DNA of 11,357 nucleotides from Oscillospiraceae bacterium (GTDB lineage: Bacteria; Bacillota_A; Clostridia; Oscillospirales; JAAYXM01): NCBI GenBank assembly GCA_017408185.1, contig JAFQVE010000472.1, positions 1 through 11,357 on the forward strand. The letters run 5' to 3'. Under the pieces are notes generated by a model. It was not told the DNA's origin, did not search any database, and saw only the letters and a program-made list of their open reading frames with translations. Of this stretch, positions 1 through 4,292 are shown piece by piece. The position numbers and the translations under genes were made by a program. Numbering within the stretch: the first letter of the stretch is position 1; every line of letters starts with the position of its first letter.

Positions 1-1
1 C

Positions 2-121
2 GGAGTACTTCTGTCCTCGCTTCTTCTCTCCGAGCAGAGCAACGTTTCACCGATAAACCTCGTAATCACACTCGTTTTAATCTGCACGGGAATACTTTTG
101 CTTAATTATAAAAAGAATTAA
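2..121 (+). CDS. Membrane protein, C-terminal fragment (cut by left window edge)
   Basis: Frame 2 is open from the window edge to a TAA at 119-121 and gives 39 residues. The fragment is strongly hydrophobic: a run of Leu/Ser, a short polar turn (SEQSNVSPIN), then a likely membrane helix (LVITLVLICTGILLL) and a basic tail NYKKN. This is what the last one or two helices of an integral membrane transporter look like. The helix-turn-helix with a central S/N-P-I resembles the C-terminus of chromate-transporter (ChrA) type proteins, but so short a piece cannot decide the family and I assign no function. It converges with the aldo/keto reductase and the two stop codons overlap by 4 nt, leaving no room for a separate terminator. 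Confidence 0.55.
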   Translation, partial: GVLLSSLLLSEQSNVSPINLVITLVLICTGILLLNYKKN

Positions 122-1296
122 AACCTTATCACCCATGACGCAATTTTCCGGAATGCTCTGTACAGCGGATTTTCCAATTCTTTTCCCGCATCGCGAAGCT
201 TTCCTCTTATATCAATATTCTGTGGACAATGCTGTTCACACTTTCCACAGCCAATGCAGTTTGACGCGGCTGTGGAGTTTTTTCTCATTGCGGTACACAT
301 AAAATAATCTCTCATTCCGGCAAACTTGCTGTCAGAATACACTCTGTTGTATGCCGCAAATACGCCCGGGATATCCACGCCCTTCGGACACGGCACACAG
401 TAGCGGCAACCGGTGCACGGCACCTTCATTCCCGCGTTTATCGCCTTTACCACGCCTGCCAGCATCTCTTCATCCGCAGCCGTAAGCTCTCCGATACGTG
501 CCGAGTCCGCCACGCGGCAATTTTCCTCAAGCATTTCCATCGAGTTCATCCCCGAGAGAACCGTTGTTACCTCCGGCTGATTCCATAGCCAGCGGAAAGA
601 CCACTCGGCCGGAGTATATTTCGGCGTATGCTCCCTGAAAATACGCATTGCCTCCTCCGGCAGACGGTTTACAAGCTTTCCTCCGCGCAGCGGCTCCATA
701 ATCATAACAGGAAGTCCTTTTTTGTTTGCGTGTAAAAGCCCGGTGCGTCCCGCCTGGGTGTGCTCATCCATATAATTGTATTGAATCATACAGAAATCCC
801 AGTCATACACATCAACAAGAGAGCAGAACATTTCTGAATTGCCGTGGTATGAAAAACCTATCTGACGGATTTTTCCGCTCGCCTTTTTCTCTGCAATCCA
901 CTCCTTTATACCAAGTCCGCAAAGGCGTTCCCATGTGGCGGTGTCCGTAAGCATATGCATAAGATAATAATCAATATAGTCCGTGCGGAGACGTGATAAC
1001 TGCTCATTAAACAAGCGGTCAAGATCCTCGCGGGTTTTGATAAGATAATGCGGAAGCTTCGTCGCAATATTTATTTTTTCACGGAGATTGTTTTTCTCAA
1101 AAATCTCTCCAACTAAGACTTCGTTTCCGGGATAGATATACGCCGTATCAAAATAGTTCACGCCCATTCTGTACGCCGCCAGAATCTCACGCTCTGCCTC
1201 GGCAAAATCAAATTTGCCCATCTTCTTTTTAAAGCGCATACAGCCAAAAGCCAAAGCCGATATGTCATTTCCGTATTTATCCTTGCGGTATTGCAT
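118..1296 (-). CDS. Aldo/keto reductase with C-terminal dicluster [4Fe-4S] ferredoxin-like domain
   Basis: The product is a 392-residue cytoplasmic oxidoreductase. Residues 1-285 form the aldo/keto reductase TIM barrel. The catalytic tetrad is visible: D50 and Y55 (FDTAYIYPGNE), K80 (IATKLP) and H114 (YLMHML). Residues 294-357 carry two cysteine clusters, C294/C297/C300/C303 (CTGCRYCVPCP) and C347/C350/C353/C357 (CIGCGKCEQHCP), as in the ferredoxin-tailed aldo/keto reductases common in anaerobes. The natural substrate is unknown; electrons may pass through the clusters rather than only through NAD(P)H (inference). The start chosen is ATG 1296, because AAGGAGG sits 9 nt upstream. In-frame starts further upstream (for example 1320 and 1368) would lie before or inside the ribosome binding site or the promoter at 1357-1385. 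The gene appears monocistronic. Family assignment is firm; specificity is not. Confidence 0.93.
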   Translation of the reverse strand: MQYRKDKYGNDISALAFGCMRFKKKMGKFDFAEAEREILAAYRMGVNYFDTAYIYPGNEVLVGEIFEKNNLREKINIATKLPHYLIKTREDLDRLFNEQLSRLRTDYIDYYLMHMLTDTATWERLCGLGIKEWIAEKKASGKIRQIGFSYHGNSEMFCSLVDVYDWDFCMIQYNYMDEHTQAGRTGLLHANKKGLPVMIMEPLRGGKLVNRLPEEAMRIFREHTPKYTPAEWSFRWLWNQPEVTTVLSGMNSMEMLEENCRVADSARIGELTAADEEMLAGVVKAINAGMKVPCTGCRYCVPCPKGVDIPGVFAAYNRVYSDSKFAGMRDYFMCTAMRKNSTAASNCIGCGKCEQHCPQNIDIRGKLRDAGKELENPLYRAFRKIASWVIRF

Positions 1297-1321
1297 TCTC
1301 TTACTCCTCCTTATTGCCATG

Positions 1322-1354
1322 TTGCGGTTCGCCGGCGAGCGCCGAACCCTACAA
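1322..1354. repeat. GC-rich palindrome in the leader of the reductase gene, resembling a dispersed intergenic repeat
   Basis: GGTTCG at 1326-1331 pairs with CGAACC at 1343-1348 around a GC-rich centre, flanked by TTGC on one side and CCTACAA on the other. The GC content contrasts sharply with the AT-rich flanks. The pattern (palindrome ending in CCCTACA) resembles short REP/MITE-like intergenic elements seen in many copies in uncultured clostridial genomes; this is recalled resemblance, not a search. It lies between the promoter and ribosome binding site of the minus-strand reductase, so it would be transcribed as a hairpin in the 5' UTR. Confidence 0.45.
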
Positions 1355-1356
1355 TC

Positions 1357-1385
1357 ATTATACTTCAATCACATATGTTTTTCAA
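1357..1385 (-). promoter_or_regulatory. Sigma-A-type promoter for the aldo/keto reductase
   Basis: On the minus strand, -35 TTGAAA (1380-1385) and -10 TATAAT (1357-1362) are separated by exactly 17 nt. Transcription would begin near 1350 and leave a leader of about 55 nt that contains the palindrome at 1322-1354. Confidence 0.8.
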
Positions 1386-1454
1386 TATTTTTCAGAATAT
1401 GATCGTCCGCAAATTTACTTTCACAAAAAAATTTGGAAAATTTGAAAAAAAGAC

Positions 1455-1483
1455 TTGATTTTTTCCTCACAATGTGTTATTAT
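1455..1483 (+). promoter_or_regulatory. Sigma-A-type promoter for tRNA-Arg
   Basis: The -35 TTGATT (1455-1460), a 17-nt spacer and the -10 TATTAT (1478-1483) with an upstream TGT extended -10 place the start near 1490, about 17 nt before the mature tRNA 5' end. Confidence 0.75.
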
Positions 1484-1506
1484 AGTTAAGCTGTTTGGAA
1501 AGATAT

Positions 1507-1583
1507 GCGCTGCTAGCTCAGCTGGATAGAGCGTCTGGCTACGGACCAGAAGGTCGGGGATTCGAATTCTCCGCAGCGCGCCA
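1507..1583 (+). tRNA. tRNA-Arg, anticodon ACG
   Basis: A full cloverleaf can be drawn. The acceptor stem is GCGCTGC (1507-1513) with GCAGCGC (1573-1579). The D stem is GCTC/GAGC. The anticodon stem is TCTGG (1534-1538) with CCAGA (1546-1550), around loop CTACGGA with anticodon ACG at 1541-1543. The variable loop is 5 nt, and the T arm is GGGGA/TCTCC around TTCGAAT. The discriminator base is G1580 and the CCA end (1581-1583) is genome-encoded. A34 would be edited to inosine by TadA to read CGU, CGC and CGA codons (known for tRNA-Arg ACG). It stands alone between its own promoter and terminator. Confidence 0.97.
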
Positions 1584-1595
1584 CGGCATCAAGAA

Positions 1596-1630
1596 GGACT
1601 TGAGAGAAATCTCAAGTCCCTTTCTTTTTA
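1596..1630 (+). terminator. Rho-independent terminator of tRNA-Arg
   Basis: A perfect 10-bp stem GGACTTGAGA (1596-1605) / TCTCAAGTCC (1610-1619) is closed by a GAAA tetraloop and followed by a T-rich tract CTTTCTTTTT. Confidence 0.92.
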
Positions 1631-1659
1631 AACAATCTGTAACATCATATCTAATCACC

Positions 1660-1688
1660 TTGAAAGCGGGGAATAATTGTAGTAAAAT
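1660..1688 (+). promoter_or_regulatory. Sigma-A-type promoter for the zinc-ribbon membrane protein
   Basis: The -35 TTGAAA (1660-1665) and -10 TAAAAT (1683-1688) are separated by 17 nt. Transcription would start near 1695, about 23 nt before the ATG at 1718. Confidence 0.72.
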
Positions 1689-1717
1689 GTAATCACTATA
1701 TATCCGGAGGAATTCTT

Positions 1718-2131
1718 ATGCGCGGTTTTTTTCAAAGATTCAATAACACTGTTCAGCGTTTTATGTACGGACGCTACGGAGTTGACGAGTTCGGCTCATT
1801 TTTGCTTATAACAGGCATGGTGCTGGCTTTTCTTTCTTTGTTCCGCCTGTTTTTCTGGCTAAGTATCCCGGCACTTGCTATCTTTATCTGGTCATACGTT
1901 CGTATATTTTCAAAAAACTTTGCAAAGCGGCAAAGTGAGCTTGCAAAATACTGGAGAATCCGCTCACGCGTGCGCGATAAATTAGCTTTCTGGAAAAGCA
2001 AAATGAAAGACAAAAACCACCGCTACTACCGCTGTAAGCTTTGCAGAACGGTTATGCGCGTGCCGCGCGGCAAAGGCAAGATTGAAATCACCTGTCCGAA
2101 ATGCAGAAGCAAAATAATTAAAAAGACATAA
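1718..2131 (+). CDS. Small membrane protein with C-terminal zinc-ribbon motif, function unknown
   Basis: The product has 137 residues. Residues 1-26 are polar and aromatic. Residues 27-46 and 47-62 form two hydrophobic stretches, probably a membrane hairpin or one re-entrant pair. Residues 63-105 are very basic (many Lys/Arg), and residues 106-129 hold two CxxC pairs (C106/C109 and C126/C129, CKLC...CPKC) that should bind zinc as a rubredoxin-like ribbon. The basic stretch and ribbon probably lie on the cytoplasmic side and could contact nucleic acid or another protein (inference). GGAGG lies 7 nt before the ATG and supports this start. The gene has its own promoter and terminator. I do not recognise a named family, although short TM-plus-ribbon proteins of this form are common as hypothetical proteins in Clostridia. 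Confidence 0.85.
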   Translation: MRGFFQRFNNTVQRFMYGRYGVDEFGSFLLITGMVLAFLSLFRLFFWLSIPALAIFIWSYVRIFSKNFAKRQSELAKYWRIRSRVRDKLAFWKSKMKDKNHRYYRCKLCRTVMRVPRGKGKIEITCPKCRSKIIKKT

Positions 2132-2138
2132 AGATAAA

Positions 2139-2186
2139 GGACGTGCCCGAATGTGTTTTTCACATTCCCGCACGTCCGCGTTTTTT
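2139..2186. terminator. Probable bidirectional terminator between convergent genes
   Basis: The outer stem is GGACGTGC (2139-2146) / GCACGTCC (2170-2177) and the inner stem GAATGTG (2149-2155) / CACATTC (2161-2167). They are separated by a symmetric CC/CC internal loop and closed by a T5 loop. On the plus strand a T6 tract follows at 2181-2186, and on the minus strand the exit sequence is also U-rich (TTTATCTTTATGTCTTTT). It lies between the stop of the zinc-ribbon gene and the stop of the barstar-family gene and can serve both. Confidence 0.8.
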
Positions 2187-2188
2187 CG

Positions 2189-2851
2189 TCAGGATTCTAC
2201 GCTATATGAAAAGTTTAATTCATCCTGACATAGATCATCAAGAATTTCAAAAAATATTGAGCAATGCTCCTGTAAATCCTCGGACATCGAGAAAAATCCA
2301 CGTATTATCGTGTGCGTCTTTTCGTCGAACAATCCACGGAAGCAATCCCAAAGCGCATCCCAGTTTTCCCCGTAATATTCCGGAAATCCGAAGTTCTCTT
2401 TCAATATAAGATGAAACTCTCCCAACGTTTTACACCTGCTAAAATCAAGAATTATCGGATTGGCCGTAATAATCTTGAATTGATAATATTCATCCGGAAA
2501 TTTACCATTTCTGCAATCCGGCAGAATATATTTGAAGTTAGGCGACACTTTTTCAAGCTGATAAAATATCTCCAATATTTTAAAACTTTCCTTTTGCAAA
2601 GTCCTTGGCATTGCAAAGAAGTTAACGATAATAACATTTGCGCACCTCTCCTTGAAATCATCTTCTCGGTTTTTAAACACATATTCCAACATTTTTTTTA
2701 CGTCAAATCGATTTTGCACTTCATATTGCCAAAAAGAAAACTTTTCTTTTACTTCTTCCAATACATCACTAAAAGAACTCACATTTCCAAAATCAAGAAT
2801 TATCGGATTGGCCGTTAACGTCTGTATCATTTTTTCATCAAATTTAAACAT
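2189..2851 (-). CDS. Tandem-domain barstar-family ribonuclease inhibitor (immunity/antitoxin)
   Basis: The product has 220 residues and probably neutralises the barnase-like protein encoded just upstream. Residues 129-213 are a clear barstar domain with the signature FPEYYGENWDALWDC (156-170). Y159, Y160, D165, W168 and D169 correspond to barstar Y29, Y30, D35, W38 and D39, the barnase-binding helix. Residues 13-112 look like a second, degenerate barstar fold: the same opening strand TANPIILDF (13-21, repeated at 129-137), then a similar helix-strand order, but the YYGxNxDALWD signature is lost (FWQYEVQNRFDVKKM). The usual barstar is about 90 residues, so this is a duplication. The start chosen is ATG 2851, with GAGGAGG 6 nt upstream; an in-frame TTG at 2866 lies within that site. 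Only 11 nt separate it from the toxin stop, and the toxin TGA abuts the GGAGG, so the two are probably translationally coupled. Confidence 0.9.
   Translation of the reverse strand: MFKFDEKMIQTLTANPIILDFGNVSSFSDVLEEVKEKFSFWQYEVQNRFDVKKMLEYVFKNREDDFKERCANVIIVNFFAMPRTLQKESFKILEIFYQLEKVSPNFKYILPDCRNGKFPDEYYQFKIITANPIILDFSRCKTLGEFHLILKENFGFPEYYGENWDALWDCFRGLFDEKTHTIIRGFFSMSEDLQEHCSIFFEILDDLCQDELNFSYSVES
2441..2467 (-). repeat. 27-bp exact direct repeat, copy in second barstar domain
   Basis: This is identical over 27 bp to 2789-2815. On the minus strand both copies encode TANPIILDF, the first strand of each barstar-like domain. This copy corresponds to residues 129-137 of the inhibitor. Confidence 0.95.
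2789..2815 (-). repeat. 27-bp exact direct repeat, copy in first barstar-like domain
   Basis: This is identical over 27 bp to 2441-2467, 348 bp away (a multiple of three). It encodes residues 13-21 of the inhibitor. Flanking bases differ at once on both sides, so identity is confined to this strand-forming segment. Confidence 0.95.
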
Positions 2852-2862
2852 ACTCTGCCTCC

Positions 2863-3372
2863 TCAAACTATCTCAACATATGTCTCGTAATGGTCAAAGG
2901 TAACAAATATCAGACCGTCATTAGAAAAAACTATCCGACTCATACCGCGATATCTCCCGCTATATTCTAAGTCTGCCTCATACCATATTCGTCCCTCTGC
3001 TGTAGGAAGATGCCCATTTTTATTGTGGTAAACACCGCCTACTATCATTTTTCCAGGAAGAATCTCTTGCAAATTCCCTTTATTAGGCTTCCATCCACTC
3101 TTTTTTGCCTCTTTCATTGTTATGTAATAATCAGGCAGTTTCCCGAACATCTTCAGCCACCAATCTGCTCCATTTGCGCCTCTGCCGGTTGTTTCTCCAG
3201 CAAAACAAGCTTGCATTTCTGTTATTTTGCAACGACAATTGGGATGTATAGGTGGTTTTGGAATAAATTTCTTACCGAATTCATAAACCTTTCCGTGAAG
3301 TTCACGGCAAGCATGGCATGTATAAATATCTAACATCTGTGCCTTCCATGCACAATAATTTTGTGAAATCAT
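2863..3372 (-). CDS. Barnase-like ribonuclease toxin with short N-terminal MuF-type (phage head) remnant
   Basis: The product has 169 residues. Residues 71-169 match barnase along their length (LPDYYIT, GW, KGNL, PGK, GG, LP, GRIW, EAD, RI, DHYET). E132 matches catalytic E73, R142 matches R83, R146 matches R87 and H161 matches H102. Barnase-family enzymes cut single-stranded RNA, preferring guanosine. Three positions differ: M86 for K27, K118 for R59 and N119 for E60. Residues 15-48 carry TCHACRELHGKVY...PPIHPNCRC, the conserved Cys/His end of MuF/SPP1 gp7-type phage head morphogenesis proteins. MuF domains are known to be fused to polymorphic toxins in temperate phages. There is no signal peptide or transmembrane segment. 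AGGAG lies 5 nt before ATG 3372, and an in-frame TAG at 3426-3428 closes the frame upstream, so this is a free-standing gene rather than the visible end of a longer one. The inhibitor gene follows 11 nt downstream. Confidence 0.88.
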   Translation of the reverse strand: MISQNYCAWKAQMLDIYTCHACRELHGKVYEFGKKFIPKPPIHPNCRCKITEMQACFAGETTGRGANGADWWLKMFGKLPDYYITMKEAKKSGWKPNKGNLQEILPGKMIVGGVYHNKNGHLPTAEGRIWYEADLEYSGRYRGMSRIVFSNDGLIFVTFDHYETYVEIV

Positions 3373-3410
3373 ATTTTCTCCTTTTGTAGTATTAAGTTGA
3401 AATGACGCAT
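3369..3410 (-). other. Possible 13-codon leader ORF overlapping the toxin start
   Basis: An ATG at 3408-3410 opens a frame reading MRHFNLILQKEKI that ends at TGA 3369-3371. It overlaps the toxin ATG (3370-3372) in an ATGA arrangement. A GGAAG lies 6 nt upstream. Translation of such a leader could couple to, or limit, toxin synthesis. It is too short for coding statistics and may be chance. Confidence 0.3.
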
Positions 3411-3513
3411 ATTTATCTTCCAGGTACTATTTACTTTAATTTTTCAGCCAGTAATTCTGTGCACCAATTTACTAACCTTAATGTAAATATCTCAAATCCA
3501 AAGCGCGCATTGC

Positions 3514-3528
3514 ATCATTTTTAATGAT
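3514..3528. promoter_or_regulatory. Palindrome at the toxin transcription start, candidate operator
   Basis: ATCATT (3514-3519), a TTT spacer and AATGAT (3523-3528) form a perfect 6-3-6 inverted repeat. It is directly adjacent to the minus-strand -10 box (3529-3534) and covers the predicted start site near 3522. A bound repressor would block the toxin/inhibitor promoter; alternatively it is just a 5'-end hairpin. The rest of 3373-3632 shows no gene beyond the leader ORF, promoter and operon terminator listed. Confidence 0.35.
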
Positions 3529-3557
3529 ATAATATCACTTAACTCTTTTTTCGTCAA
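3529..3557 (-). promoter_or_regulatory. Sigma-A-type promoter for the toxin/inhibitor pair
   Basis: On the minus strand, -35 TTGACG (3552-3557), a 17-nt spacer and -10 TATTAT (3529-3534). Transcription would start near 3522 and give an unusually long leader of about 150 nt before the toxin ATG. The promoter lies just downstream of the V-ATPase operon terminator, so the pair should be transcribed separately. Confidence 0.72.
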
Positions 3558-3590
3558 TAGTTTTTTCGAAGTTTTTCAAAGAAAGTAAAT

Positions 3591-3630
3591 ACAAAATAAG
3601 TGACAGAGTATATTCTGCCACTTATTTTGT
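3591..3630 (-). terminator. Terminator of the V-ATPase operon
   Basis: Arms ACAAAATAAGTG (3591-3602) and CACTTATTTTGT (3619-3630) pair perfectly over 12 bp. After an A/C mismatch the helix continues with CAGA/TCTG and a 6-nt loop. Read on the minus strand, it starts 2 nt after the subunit D stop and its 3' arm ends in TTATTTTGT followed by ATTTACTTTCTTTG, which supplies the U-rich exit. Confidence 0.8.
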
Positions 3631-3632
3631 AC

Positions 3633-4280
3633 TCACTTATTCTTCTGAAGTTGTTCTTTTATCATCATATCCTTGACCTTCATAAGGCGGGTAAGGTTTC
3701 CACGCTCATTTTCGTCAAGCTTCATCGTTATCATGCGTATCGTTTCCGCAAGCTGCGGTATCATAACATACTCAAGCGCATTTACGCGTCTGCGCGTTTT
3801 TTCAATCTCCTGCGCAAGAAGCTGAGCAGATTTTTCCACCTCGGCAAGGCGCAGAAGCTTCGGCAAAAGACGCGCAAGACCGTCCACCGCATCGTCAAGC
3901 TCGCCGGAGGTCATTGCATAGCCGTAAGGATATACGGATTTTCCGTCACTTGCCGAAAAAGAAAATTCGGGAACATCAACGCTCATTATGTTTTTGTATG
4001 ATATGTCAAGCTCTACGGACTTTGTCGGACACATAAGCGACTGCTCCATCATCTCGGGAGACATCACGGCACCTGCAACGGCAAAGCCACGGTTCGCCGC
4101 AGAGATTTCGCGCTCTACCTCAGCGCGAAGCTCTTTGTTCTCGCGGATAATGTCGAGAAAGCGCTTCATCAGCTCGTCCCGCTTATCTTTTAAAAGCTTA
4201 TGACCTCGGCGCGCTGTGGTAAGACGGTTTTTAAGCCGCTTTAGCTCCATACGCGTCGGGTTAACATTCATTGTTGCCAT
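3633..4280 (-). CDS. ntpD: V-type ATP synthase subunit D (central rotor shaft)
   Basis: The product has 215 residues. Subunit D is the coiled-coil axle that turns inside the A3B3 head and, with F, passes rotation to C and the K ring. The N-terminal signature MNVNPTRMELKRLKNRL (4-20) is typical of the family, and long charged helices at both ends (about 10-65 and 135-212) form the antiparallel coiled coil. The middle segment (roughly 75-130) is the globular part. The length matches the usual 200-220. AAGGAG 8 nt before ATG 4280 supports the start. It is the last gene of the operon, 12 nt after subunit B, and is followed by the hairpin at 3591-3630. Confidence 0.96.
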   Translation of the reverse strand: MATMNVNPTRMELKRLKNRLTTARRGHKLLKDKRDELMKRFLDIIRENKELRAEVEREISAANRGFAVAGAVMSPEMMEQSLMCPTKSVELDISYKNIMSVDVPEFSFSASDGKSVYPYGYAMTSGELDDAVDGLARLLPKLLRLAEVEKSAQLLAQEIEKTRRRVNALEYVMIPQLAETIRMITMKLDENERGNLTRLMKVKDMMIKEQLQKNK

Positions 4281-4292
4281 AGGAAAAACTCC

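Noticed and set aside
1297..1368. Longer N-terminus for the aldo/keto reductase
   Set aside because: These codons overlap the -10 box, palindrome and ribosome binding site, and the added peptide has no similarity to the family N-terminus.
3373..3428. Toxin gene extending further upstream as part of a longer MuF protein
   Set aside because: The frame is open for 18 codons above the ATG but closes at an in-frame TAG (3426-3428) with a TAA three codons earlier. The upstream codons contain no start, and the ATG has its own AGGAG.
1560..3632. tRNA-Arg as attachment site for a prophage-derived element carrying the MuF-tagged toxin
   Set aside because: I looked for a second copy of the tRNA 3' end in the segment up to 3632 and found none. 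There is no integrase, and the tRNA is followed at once by its own terminator and a separately promoted gene.
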